A stretch of 64,000 nt of DNA. Origin: Thiohalocapsa sp. ML1 (GTDB lineage Bacteria; Pseudomonadota; Gammaproteobacteria; Chromatiales; Chromatiaceae). Where the stretch lies: NCBI RefSeq assembly GCF_001469165.1, contig NZ_JABX01000005.1, positions 1 through 64,000 of the forward strand, read 5' to 3'. This document shows positions 27,945 through 36,332 of this stretch, one piece after another (positions within the stretch are counted from its first letter, which is position 1; the number at the start of each line of letters is the position of its first letter). The notes under the pieces are model-generated. The model searched no databases. It was not told where the DNA came from and was given only the letters and a program-made list of their open reading frames with translations. Both the position numbers and the translations under genes were made by a program.

Positions 27945-28325
27945 GTGGCCGCGCGTGACTACCTGACTGTTGCCGATGTCCTGGGTATGCACGTGGTACT
28001 GATCGAGCGGTACGGGGGCGCACCAGGTTTGCGTGACCCCGGGGGCTTGGAGGCCGCGGTCTTCAGGCCGCAAACTGGTTACTACGGCGACATCGTCGCG
28101 GAGGCCGCGGCATTGATGGAGAGTCTCGCCGTTAACCACCCGTTTGTGGATGGCAACAAGCGCGTGGCTTTTGCCGCTGCCGATGTGTTTCTGCGTATCA
28201 ACGGTTGGCGCTTGTGCAGGCCTTCGACACGAGTGCATGGCGAGATGATTCAGATGTTCGAGGCTGGAAGTTTCGATATGGCACACCTGGAGCCCTGGCT
28301 GCGTGACTTCGCAATGGAGAAATAG
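27945..28325 (+). CDS. Doc (death-on-curing, Fic-fold) family toxin
   Basis: 126 residues. The Fic/Doc signature HPFVDGNKRVAFAAADVFL is intact (His, Asp, Gly-Asn-Lys-Arg). The Doc of phage P1 phosphorylates elongation factor EF-Tu and halts translation; the same reaction is likely here but inferred. The N-terminus LTVADVLGMHVVLIERYGG is typical of the chromosomal Doc group. It starts at GTG 27945, one base after the antitoxin stop. Confidence 0.85.
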   Translation: MAARDYLTVADVLGMHVVLIERYGGAPGLRDPGGLEAAVFRPQTGYYGDIVAEAAALMESLAVNHPFVDGNKRVAFAAADVFLRINGWRLCRPSTRVHGEMIQMFEAGSFDMAHLEPWLRDFAMEK

Positions 28326-28699
28326 CAATCCTGAAACGCCGGGGCCAACGCGCGCGCGAATTCTGGGGACGCGAACGCGAGTTCGAATTCTGGGACAGCC
28401 CGCGTAGGGCGGAACGCGATAGCGGTTCCGCCAACGGCGGACGAGCTCGACGCTGACCGCGCATTCCGACGCATGCTTCGATTTGGCGACGCTTCGCTGG
28501 GCGGGGGCTGGCGGATCGCCCTATCGGGCATCCGCCCTACAGTGTTTTCCCTCGCGACACCGCTCCAGCGGTGTCGCGCCTCTCCGGGCGCTCTGCGCCT
28601 TGTCGAAGACGGGTCGCATGGCCAACAAGCAATCCGTTGCGGCGTTGCGCTCTCGCTCGTGCAAGTGGTCGGGGGGATGGCTTGCAGGAACGCTGCGGT
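28326..28699. other. intergenic palindrome cluster
   Basis: No gene is supported. The stretch holds two AATTCTGGG-containing boxes near 28360-28395, the stem-loop GGCGGAAC/GTTCCGCC (28408-28432), an imperfect stem GGCGGATCGCCC-TAT-CGGGCATCCGCC (28510-28537), and the 20-bp palindrome at 28556. All look like intergenic palindromic repeats. Confidence 0.6.
28556..28575. repeat. 20-bp palindrome GACACCGCTCC(A)GCGGTGTC
   Basis: Arms GACACCGCT and GCGGTGTC are the same as at 14254 and 30446. GGCGCTCTGCGCC follows within 12 bases, as at 14254, so this is a second, shorter copy of that element. Confidence 0.75.
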
Positions 28700-28950
28700 G
28701 GGCAGCTCGCGGGGCGGGTTCGGCACGCTGCTCCGGTAGTGGTCGGGCGGGACTAGGCGGGGCGCATCATCGGGCCGGTACTCGTAGGCGCTGAGGTAGG
28801 GCTGGCCGCCTGCTTGGATCTCGGCGAGCAGGTAGCGGACGTCGCGCAGGTCAGGCCGGTGACGAGGCCGGCGAGGCGGAGCGGGACGGGCTGCCGCGGC
28901 TGCCCGAGTCCTTCTTGGGCGATGTGCAGGGTCGCGATCGGTACTGGCAT
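28700..28950 (-). pseudogene. possible decayed coding sequence
   Basis: From ATG 28950 the minus strand reads MPVPIATLHIAQEGLGQPRQ. After a one-frame shift near 28862 a second frame continues with LRDVRYLLAEIQAGGQPYLS and then YEYRPDDAPRLVPPDHYRSS. Together they look protein-like but match no family I know. A lost gene with a frameshift is the best guess. Confidence 0.25.
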
Positions 28951-28951
28951 G

Positions 28952-29851
28952 CTAAGCGGCTGGTGGCGGTTGCCGGAACACGTCTTCGATGCTCTCGGCC
29001 CTGAGCACCCGCCGGGACCACCGCAGCAGGGATTCCGGGTTGGCTGCTTCGACCTGTGCGCGGACTTGCTCGGGAACCGGGCCGAACTTGTCCTCCAGTA
29101 GAAGCAGCAACATCGCTGCTTCGCCGATCTGGATGCCGATCTGCTTGCCCTCTTCTCGCATGCGGGTGGAAAACGACTGCATGGTCTTGGTCTCCTCGGG
29201 ATACTCGCGTTCGTACTGCTCGCGCTCGGCGTCGGTCAGATCAGCGTAGATATCGACGAAGTCCGCATATTTCAGCCGCTTCTCGGGGTCGGGCTCCAAC
29301 TGCACCAGCCCGCGCAGCGCCAAGGCGTAGACGGCGACGCGCTCGTTGGGATGATCGTAGCGCATGTTGGGGAGGTTGAGGCGGGCGACGATGTTGTCGC
29401 TGTCGCGCCAGTCTTGCCACGGCAGGTCGGCCAGGGCGCAGGCGAGGTAGCGGAACGCGAGGTAGCGATGGCGGTCGCCGCCGAGGATCAGCTCCTCCGG
29501 GCGCTGGCCTTGGCGCAGGAAGATCGCCACGGGCACCACCCGATCCGTCTTGAACAGCTCGGCGAGGTCCAGGCAGTAGTGGGCCAGCCGATGGATCGAG
29601 AACTTGGAGGTGTCCGTCTCCTCCTCCAGCACCAGCAGCAAGGCTTCGCGGCGGCCGTCCGGCCACTCGACCAGCAGCGGCGTGTCCAGCTCACGGAAGC
29701 GATCGCCGAGCCGTTCTTTAAGCTGCTCCTCGCGGATCGGGATGATGCGAACGCCCTGGTCCACGTGCGCGGCCTCGTCGGCGGCGAAGAACTGCACCGC
29801 TTGCTGCGGGTAGTCGATGATCAGGTTCTTGAAGTTCTGGTCGTGGCTCAT
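28952..29851 (-). CDS. Rpn/PD-(D/E)XK nuclease-like (putative transposase) family protein
   Basis: About 299 residues from ATG 29851 (AAGGA upstream; the open frame to 29926 is unlikely). The central part has the family hallmarks: TPLLVEWPDGRREALLLVLE with EEETDTSKFSIHRLAHYCLD, then LRQGQRPEELILGGDRHRYL and RYLACALADLPWQDWRDSDN. The C-terminus is helical (EEGKQIGIQIGEAAMLLLLL) and ends in the usual PESLLRWSRRVLRAESIEDV. Related proteins promote RecA-independent recombination; this group is abundant in Chromatiaceae and cyanobacteria and its role is unproven. Confidence 0.75.
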   Translation of the reverse strand: MSHDQNFKNLIIDYPQQAVQFFAADEAAHVDQGVRIIPIREEQLKERLGDRFRELDTPLLVEWPDGRREALLLVLEEETDTSKFSIHRLAHYCLDLAELFKTDRVVPVAIFLRQGQRPEELILGGDRHRYLAFRYLACALADLPWQDWRDSDNIVARLNLPNMRYDHPNERVAVYALALRGLVQLEPDPEKRLKYADFVDIYADLTDAEREQYEREYPEETKTMQSFSTRMREEGKQIGIQIGEAAMLLLLLEDKFGPVPEQVRAQVEAANPESLLRWSRRVLRAESIEDVFRQPPPAA

Positions 29852-29943
29852 CGGTGTCCTTGCATGTCGGTGAGGACTTGGCCGGAACGGCGGGGCATGA
29901 TTTCGGGCTTTGCTCGCTCGGCTCAAAGCGACGCTCCGGAGTC

Positions 29944-30123
29944 CTATGCGGTTGTCAACGCCTTGATGATCCGCTTGGCGAGCTGCTCGTTGATGTCAGC
30001 GTGCCGGGGCACGGGCTCCGAGGCGCCGCTTTGCGGATTGTGGTAGATGTCGTGCCTCTTGCCGTGTCGGAGCAGGACACAGCCCTGCTGCTCCAGGATC
30101 GTCAGCAGCTTCAGCCTTTTCAC
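29944..30123 (-). CDS. hicA: HicA family mRNA interferase toxin
   Basis: 59 residues. KRLKLLTILEQQGCVLLRHG leads into the conserved HGKRHDIYHNPQSG, then EPVPRHADINEQLAKRIIKAL. This is the double-stranded-RNA-binding-like HicA fold with the catalytic His in the HG..HDIY.NP context. It starts at GTG 30123 and overlaps the antitoxin stop by four bases (GTGA). Free HicA would cleave mRNA and arrest growth. Confidence 0.85.
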   Translation of the reverse strand: MKRLKLLTILEQQGCVLLRHGKRHDIYHNPQSGASEPVPRHADINEQLAKRIIKALTTA

Positions 30124-30314
30124 GCGACTTCGATTTCCGCGACGCGCTTGATGCCCGGGATGTCCTCGGCCGTGAACAGCTCAAACAGATCGGCAAGATG
30201 CGCTTTGAGGTCGTTCAGGTCGTCCCCTTGCGTCCAATGGTCGGGAAACTCGTTCAAGTACCCGAGATACTTGCCATCGGAGGCAATCCAGTAGGTGAAG
30301 GCGGCCTTTCTCAT
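30120..30314 (-). CDS. hicB: HicB-type antitoxin
   Basis: 64 residues, the short HicB domain: FTYWIASDGKYLGYLNEFPD, then HWTQGDDLNDLKAHLADLFE and a basic-acidic tail. GAGGAG precedes ATG 30314. Antitoxin-first order with overlap indicates coupled synthesis. No separate DNA-binding domain is visible, as in short HicB proteins. Confidence 0.8.
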   Translation of the reverse strand: MRKAAFTYWIASDGKYLGYLNEFPDHWTQGDDLNDLKAHLADLFELFTAEDIPGIKRVAEIEVA

Positions 30315-30445
30315 CGCGCGCTCCTCTGGTTGTTGCCATGCCCGGCTGCATGGCGTCTCGGCGTGACTGCGCTCAGTATACGAGGGAGCCTTGCTCGGGG
30401 GCAGGGGGAGCCGGGGCGGTGGGGCGCGAAGCCGGGCTTCCTGGC

Positions 30446-30465
30446 GACACCGCGGGAGCGGTGTC
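30446..30465. repeat. 20-bp palindrome GACACCGCGGGAGCGGTGTC
   Basis: Same arms as at 14254 and 28556. It lies between hicB and the RND fragment, upstream of hicB. Confidence 0.75.
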
Positions 30466-30498
30466 ACCAGCGTCAACCTTCGCTGCCGGCGCTCCCGC

Positions 30499-30879
30499 TC
30501 AGGCCCGCGCTGCCGCCGCGGCCTCGGTCTGCTGCTGCGTCTGCTTGGACGCCACCAGCACGTACATACCGGGCACGATGAACAGTGTGAACAGCGTGCC
30601 GATGCCGAGCCCCGTGGTGATGACGAGCCCGATGTCGAAGCGGCTGACGGCGCCCGGGCCGCTCGCGGTGAGCAGCGGGATCATGGCCACCAGCATGGAC
30701 ACCGTCGTCATCAGGATGGGGCGCAGCCGAATCATGGACGCCTTGACCACGGCGTCGCGCTTATCCAGCCCCTCGCGCTCGCGCAGTTGGTTCGAAAACT
30801 CGACGATGAGGATGCCGTTCTTGGCAATGAGCCCGATGAGGGTGATGAGCCCGACCTGGGTGTAGATGTTGACCGTCGT
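30499..30879 (-). pseudogene. duplicated 3' fragment of an RND efflux permease
   Basis: This is an almost identical copy of the last 127 codons of the RND gene whose stop is at 33270 (NIYTQVGLITLIGLIAKNGI to QTQQQTEAAAAARA). Only scattered substitutions separate the copies. It ends abruptly at 30879 within the codons for VNIYT. With the intact gene it brackets the ParDE and Rpn genes as a direct repeat. I see no gene between 30880 and 31167. Confidence 0.9.
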
Positions 30880-31167
30880 TCATACGCCGTGCACCTCGAA
30901 TCGACAACGTGCTACGCCGGGCGGGGCGCTGCACTTGGAGATGCAAGGATTCTGTCGGGTTGCGCTCGGTGCTTCAAGTCTTGTCTCAGCTTCGACTTGC
31001 AAGCTGTTGTTCTGCATGGGCGACTGCAGCCGGGTTCGGCGGAAACTGAACTACCTAGGCGGTGATCGAGTTGCAGAGGCGCCCGGTCAGGCTTCCGCTT
31101 AAGAGAACCGCGAGTGAATTAAGATGCAGCAGCACTATCGGCGCCCACCTTCACGGGGTCGGAAAAC

Positions 31168-31503
31168 TCAAGCATCCTCGTCGCTGTCGTCTTGGAAGAT
31201 CTTGGGGATATCCCGGCGTTGATGGAGGATGCGCAGCATGTCGATCCGGTCCGGATGCTCGATATAGAAGACGAGATAGGGGAAGCGCTTGACTCGAAAA
31301 CAGCGCAGACCGCTGCGCTGGAGCGCTTCGGCGTAGCGTGGTGAGCCGATGCCGGGCATGTGGGCGATTAGGCCAAAGGTATCCTCAACAGCATCAATGA
31401 ACCTCAGCTCCAGTGCCCCACCGCCTTTCCCATAGTAGTAGTCGGCGGCATCCTCCAGGTCTCTGCGGGCTCGTTGCCGGCGGATGACGGGTTTGCGTGT
31501 CAC
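31168..31503 (-). CDS. ParE/RelE superfamily toxin
   Basis: 111 residues. RQRARRDLEDAADYYYGKGG starts the fold, followed by ELRFIDAVEDTFGLIAHMPG, IGSPRYAEALQRSGLRCFRV and KRFPYLVFYIEHPDRIDMLR. These are typical of ParE (gyrase-poisoning) toxins rather than ribosome-dependent RelE, given the gene partner. It overlaps the antitoxin by four bases (ATGA). Confidence 0.85.
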   Translation of the reverse strand: MTRKPVIRRQRARRDLEDAADYYYGKGGGALELRFIDAVEDTFGLIAHMPGIGSPRYAEALQRSGLRCFRVKRFPYLVFYIEHPDRIDMLRILHQRRDIPKIFQDDSDEDA

Positions 31504-31742
31504 CCCCGTGTATCCCTTGATCTCGCCCGTGCCCGCAGGTCATCGAAATAGGCCTTGTCAAACGTGCCCTCGATGGGCGAGCCGGCGCCCTCGTCGATGA
31601 GGTTGCGGAAGCGCACCACCTCGCGGTGCTCGCGGATGAGTTGGCGCAGGTATTCGCTGCTGCTGGTGTAGCTGGACGCAGCGACCTGCTCGTTGACAAA
31701 GTCGCAGAGGTCGTCGGGCAGAGAGACGTTGATGGAGGGCAT
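31500..31742 (-). CDS. ParD-like ribbon-helix-helix antitoxin
   Basis: 80 residues: PSINVSLPDDLCDFVNEQVA is the RHH DNA-binding strand-helix. SSEYLRQLIREHREVVRFRN is the second helix, and the acidic C-terminus binds the toxin. It is the first gene of the pair and presumably represses the operon. Between 31743 and 32039 I see no gene. Confidence 0.85.
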   Translation of the reverse strand: MPSINVSLPDDLCDFVNEQVAASSYTSSSEYLRQLIREHREVVRFRNLIDEGAGSPIEGTFDKAYFDDLRARARSRDTRG

Positions 31743-32039
31743 GATGCGGCTCCTGGTAGTGCTTGTTTAAGGGACGGCTGTGGCTGCTCGGGCGGGTCGT
31801 GCGAGGCCAAGTGCGAGGCAAAGGGCCAGGTCTTGTATTTTGCATCTGGCCTGCATGGTTTTCGCCACTGCAAGAACGGTGAATTGCGGGGACAATGCGG
31901 GCAAGGCCGCGTGTTCTAGCGAGAGATGCTCAGTCCTGCGTGGATGTCAGCAACAGGTTCTCGAACGGAGCGTGCTGCTTCCACCGATCATTGCGAAAGT
32001 CTCGGACATCCGTCGAGAGACCCAAGTGCCTCGCCGCCG

Positions 32040-33026
32040 TCAGTGCAGCACCGCGTCCAGGGACTCGGCGACGAGGATGCGATCAAGCCACTCCAACAGG
32101 GTGTCACTGTCGGCGGCGAGCACGCGCTCGCGCACGCTGTCGTTGGGCGGGCCGAACTTGCGCTCGATCTGCCGCAGCAGCGCGGTTGCCTCGCCGAGGC
32201 GTTGGCCTTGATCGAGACCCTGACTGATGCCCTGGTTGATGCCCTGCTCGATGTAGCGGTCGATGAAGGTCTGCATGATCGGCTCTCCGGTAGAGGTCTG
32301 TTGCAGCGAGGTCTGTTGCAGCAAGGTCCGGACAGTGGGCTCGTCGACGCGCTGCGTACCTTGGACAAAGTAGCGCAGCAGGGATTCCAGGACTTGGACC
32401 GCGGTGTCGCGGTCTTCGATCTGCTCGATGAGCGCCAGCAGCTCGCGCAGCCGCTCGACGGGTTGGGCGTCGAAGACCCAGCGCATGGCAAGCTGCACCA
32501 GCCGCGTCAGCACCCGGCCTTTGATCTCGGCATCCGTGGGGCCGGACAAATCCACCAGCCGGTAGCCGAAGCTCGGCACGAAGGGCGCCAGGATGTCCGG
32601 CAACGGCTTGACCAGGTCTTGGAATGCCGCGGGCGCCTGCCAGGGCCGGTCGCCGTGGTAAATCACCAGCGGGAAGACCGGCGGCAGGTGCCGGGCCTTG
32701 GGATGCTGTTTGCGGTACTGCTCGCCTTCGGCGGCGATGTAGCGCAGGAGCTGGAGCGCCGTCCAGTGCTCAGCCCAGCTTTTATGCTCGAACAGGAGGT
32801 AGACGTGCAAGGCCTCGCCGCCATAGCCGACCCGGTAGACCAGGTCCGAGTAGGCCGTGCGCAGGTCGCTTGCGACGTAGGTGTCCTTGCTGATCGTCAG
32901 CGTCGTCAGGTCCAACTGCGCAAGCAACGCCGCCGGGAGCTGGCAGCGCAGGAAGTCGCGGGCGACCTCTTGGCGGGTGAAGCTCTCGCGGAAGAAGGTG
33001 TCGTGGGGCGAGGCGATGCTATCCAT
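32040..33026 (-). CDS. Rpn family (YhgA-like) recombination-promoting nuclease/putative transposase
   Basis: About 328 residues from ATG 33026, whose product starts MDSIASPHDTFFRESFTRQE, the usual N-terminus. Nuclease motifs: YSDLVYRVGYGGEALHVYLL and FEHKSWAEHWTALQLLRYIA (the D...E.K core), then VFPLVIYHGDRPWQAPAAFQ. The C-terminal tail has INQGISQGLDQGQRLGEATA, a repetitive helical region common in this family, and an in-frame 15-bp duplication (LQQTS twice). E. coli relatives nick DNA and stimulate recombination. It lies inside the direct-repeat-bounded cassette with ParDE. Confidence 0.85.
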   Translation of the reverse strand: MDSIASPHDTFFRESFTRQEVARDFLRCQLPAALLAQLDLTTLTISKDTYVASDLRTAYSDLVYRVGYGGEALHVYLLFEHKSWAEHWTALQLLRYIAAEGEQYRKQHPKARHLPPVFPLVIYHGDRPWQAPAAFQDLVKPLPDILAPFVPSFGYRLVDLSGPTDAEIKGRVLTRLVQLAMRWVFDAQPVERLRELLALIEQIEDRDTAVQVLESLLRYFVQGTQRVDEPTVRTLLQQTSLQQTSTGEPIMQTFIDRYIEQGINQGISQGLDQGQRLGEATALLRQIERKFGPPNDSVRERVLAADSDTLLEWLDRILVAESLDAVLH

Positions 33027-33269
33027 GGCGGGGGAGCATAGCGCGGGGTTGAATCGTTGGCGATACCCGGGCTGGTCGGTCCGATTTCCAGTCCCGCGGA
33101 CCGACACGCGCTCGCCGGGGGGCGGGCGAGTCGGCGCGCTCAGATCCGTGTCTCGTGGACTGCGGGCCTGAACCGAGCATCCACCGCATCAGTCCGTCGA
33201 TCGGTGTCATCAGCCTTGTTGGCCGGCAGTGGGTGGACCTGGCCCGAGGCGGACCGCCCGCGCCCCCGC

Positions 33270-36200
33270 TCAGGCCCGCGCCGCCGCCGCGGCCTCGGTC
33301 TGCTGCTGCGTCTGCTTGGACGCCACCAGCACGTACATACCGGGCACGATGAACAGCGTGAACAGGGTGCCGATGCCGAGCCCCGTGGTGATGACGAGCC
33401 CGATGTCGAAGCGGCTGACGGCGCCCGGGCCGCTGGCGGTGAGCAGCGGGATCATGGCCACCAGCATGGACACCGTCGTCATCAGGATCGGGCGCAGCCG
33501 AATCATGGACGCCTTGACCACGGCGTCGCGCTTGTCGAGCCCCTCGCGCTCGCGCAGTTGATTCGCGAACTCGACGATGAGGATGCCGTTCTTCGCAATG
33601 AGCCCGATGAGGGTGATGAGCCCGACCTGGGTGTAGATGTTCACCGTCGCAAAGCCGAGGAACAAGAACGCCATGGCCCCGGCGATGCTGAGCGGCACCG
33701 ACATCAGAATCACGAAGGGGTCGCGCCAGCTCTCGAACTGCGCCGCGAGCACCAGATAGATGACCAGGATGGACAGGAAGAAGGTCACCTCCAAGGCCGC
33801 GCCTTCCTGGCGGAACTGGCGCGACTCGCCCTTGTAGTCGAAGCGCACGTTGCGCGGCGCCACCTCGCGCGCGGTCGTCTCCAGGTATTCCAGTGCCTCG
33901 CCGAGGGAGGTCAGCATGACGCCGGACAGGGTTACGGCGTTCAACTGCTGGAACTGCACCCGCTTGGACGGCACCACCTCGTGGCGCACGCTGACCAGCG
34001 TCGCGAGCGGCACCAGCTCGCCGGAGGCCGTGGCGATCTGGTAGTCCTGGATCGCGTCCAGGTCATTGCGCGCCGCATTGGTCACCTGCGGAATCACCTG
34101 ATAGCTGCGCCCGCCCAGGCTGAACCAATTGACGTAGTCCTGATTCAGCATCGCGGCGAGCGACTGGCCGAGCTGGCGCATGCTGATGCCCAGATCGCCC
34201 GCCAGGTCCCGGTCCACCTCGATGACCGTGCGCGGGCGCGCGAGCTTGATGTCCTTTTGCAGGAACATGAACTTGCCGCTTTCCATCGCGCGGCCGACGA
34301 TCGCGTCCGCGTACTCGGCCAGCTCCTCCACCGGCGCATCGGACAGCATCACGAATTCCACCGGGATGCCGTTGCCGGGCGACGGCAGGCTCGGGCGCGG
34401 AAAGGCCACCGCATCGAAGCCGGCGATGCCGCCGAGCAGCCCTTGCAGCTCCGGCATCACCTCCATCTGCGCGCGCTCGCGCTCGGAGGGCTGCGGCATC
34501 TTGAAGCCGCCGAAGGTCGTCGCCGTGTCGCCCATGAAGCCGGCGAGGATGAAGCTCTCCTGATACTCCGGCACTTGCTCGAAGGCCTGCTGCATCTGCG
34601 TCACGTAGTGCTTGTTGTAGTCCACGGTGGCCGTCTCCGGCGCCGTGGCCATGAAGAACAGGATGCTCTGGTCTTCGGTGGGCGCCAGCTCCTTCTGCGC
34701 GAAGCTGTACATGGCCCCGATGCTCGCGACGACCACCACGGCCACCAGCACAGTGCTGCTCGGATACCTGATCCACCCGCGCAAGAGCCGCCCATAGACG
34801 CGCGCGAGACCCTCGAAGAAGTGCTCGACCCGCTGCTCGAAGCGCCCCTGCTGCCCGGCCGGGCGCAGCACGCGCGCCGAGATCATCGGCGAGAGCGTCA
34901 GCGCGACCACACCGGAGATCAGCACCGCCGCCGCCAGCGTGAACGCGAACTCCACGAACAGCGAGCCCACCAGCCCGCCCATGAAGCCAATCGGCGCATA
35001 CACCGCCACCAGCGTCGTGGTCATCGCGATGATCGGCAGCGCCAGCTCCCGCGCCGCGTCGATGGCCGCCTGCATGCGCGGCTTGCCCATCTCGATGTGC
35101 CGGTGCACGTTCTCCACCACCACGATGGCGTCATCGACCACCAGCCCGATGGCCAGCACCAGCGCCAGCAGCGTCAGCAGGTTGATGGAGAAGCCCATCA
35201 ACAGCATCAGGAAGGCCGCGCCGACGATGGCGAGCGGCACGGTCACCGACGGCACGATCGCCGCGCGCAAGGAGCCCAGCGACAGGAAGATCACGAACAG
35301 CACGATCAGCACTGCCTCCGCGAGGGTCTTGAAGACCTCCTGGATCGACTCCTCGATGAACTCGCTCGCGTCGTAGGGGATGTCCGCTTCCAGCCCCTCC
35401 GGAAACTGCGCCTTAAGCTCCGGCAGGGCCTCATGCACGCGGGCGGCGACGTCGAGCGGGTTGGCGCCCGGCGTCGGCTCGATGCCGATGAAGATGGCCG
35501 GGATGCCCTTGTACAGCGTCGCCGAGTCGTAGTCCTGGGAGCCCAGCTCCACGTCCGCGATGTCGCGCAGGCGCACCAGCGCGCTCGCATCGGAGCGGAT
35601 CACCAGGTCGCGGAAGTCCTCCACGTCGCTGACATCGGTGTTGGTGGCGAGGTCCACCTGCACCATGTTGCCGCGCAGGTTGCCGATGCCGGCCAGGTAG
35701 TTGTTCTCCGCCAGCACGCCGGCGACCGCCGCGCCGGTGACGCCGAGCGCCGCCATGCGCTGCGGGTCCAGCCACACGCGCATGGCGTAGGTCTGGTTGC
35801 CGAAGATCTCGGCCTTGGCGACGCCCTCCAGCGCCTGCAACTGCGGCTGCACCACGCGCAGCAGATAGTCCGTGATCTGCGGCAGGCCCAAGTCCTCGCT
35901 GTAGAAGGCGAGGTACATCAGCGCCGTCGCGTCGCCCGTGGTGGACGTGATGACCGGGTTCTGCGCCGCCTCCGGCAGCACGTTGAGGCGGCTTGCGACC
36001 TTCGCTTGGATCTCGGCGATGGCCGCGTTCGGGTCGTAGTTGAGGCGCAGCGTCGCCTCGATGGTGGACATGCCTTGGGTGCTGGTGGAGGTGAGGTAAT
36101 CGATGCCGTCGGCCTCCGCCACCGCCTGCTGCAACGGCGTCGTGATGAAGCCCTGCACCAGGTCGCTGCCCGCACCGGGATACGCGGTGGCGATGGTCAC

Positions 36201-36332
36201 CACCGTGTTCTGCGTCTCCGGGTACTGGCGCACCTCCAGGTCGACGACGGCGCGCAGCCCGAGGATGAAGATCAAGAGGCTCACGACGCTCGCCAGCACC
36301 GGGCGGCGGATGAAGAGGTCGGTGAAGCTCAT
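33270..36332 (-). CDS. RND (HAE1 type) multidrug efflux permease
   Basis: 1020 residues, AcrB/MexF size. Twelve membrane segments; the first follows MSFTDLFIRRPVLASVVSLL. TM4 carries the proton-relay pair in LAIGLVVDDAIVVVENVHRH. Porter-domain features such as YPGAGSDLVQGFITTPLQQA are present. It exports drugs or other amphiphiles from periplasm and membrane, driven by protons. It overlaps the adaptor gene by four bases. No outer membrane channel gene is next to it, so a TolC elsewhere must serve. Its last 380 bases are duplicated at 30499. Confidence 0.93.
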   Translation of the reverse strand: MSFTDLFIRRPVLASVVSLLIFILGLRAVVDLEVRQYPETQNTVVTIATAYPGAGSDLVQGFITTPLQQAVAEADGIDYLTSTSTQGMSTIEATLRLNYDPNAAIAEIQAKVASRLNVLPEAAQNPVITSTTGDATALMYLAFYSEDLGLPQITDYLLRVVQPQLQALEGVAKAEIFGNQTYAMRVWLDPQRMAALGVTGAAVAGVLAENNYLAGIGNLRGNMVQVDLATNTDVSDVEDFRDLVIRSDASALVRLRDIADVELGSQDYDSATLYKGIPAIFIGIEPTPGANPLDVAARVHEALPELKAQFPEGLEADIPYDASEFIEESIQEVFKTLAEAVLIVLFVIFLSLGSLRAAIVPSVTVPLAIVGAAFLMLLMGFSINLLTLLALVLAIGLVVDDAIVVVENVHRHIEMGKPRMQAAIDAARELALPIIAMTTTLVAVYAPIGFMGGLVGSLFVEFAFTLAAAVLISGVVALTLSPMISARVLRPAGQQGRFEQRVEHFFEGLARVYGRLLRGWIRYPSSTVLVAVVVVASIGAMYSFAQKELAPTEDQSILFFMATAPETATVDYNKHYVTQMQQAFEQVPEYQESFILAGFMGDTATTFGGFKMPQPSERERAQMEVMPELQGLLGGIAGFDAVAFPRPSLPSPGNGIPVEFVMLSDAPVEELAEYADAIVGRAMESGKFMFLQKDIKLARPRTVIEVDRDLAGDLGISMRQLGQSLAAMLNQDYVNWFSLGGRSYQVIPQVTNAARNDLDAIQDYQIATASGELVPLATLVSVRHEVVPSKRVQFQQLNAVTLSGVMLTSLGEALEYLETTAREVAPRNVRFDYKGESRQFRQEGAALEVTFFLSILVIYLVLAAQFESWRDPFVILMSVPLSIAGAMAFLFLGFATVNIYTQVGLITLIGLIAKNGILIVEFANQLREREGLDKRDAVVKASMIRLRPILMTTVSMLVAMIPLLTASGPGAVSRFDIGLVITTGLGIGTLFTLFIVPGMYVLVASKQTQQQTEAAAAARA

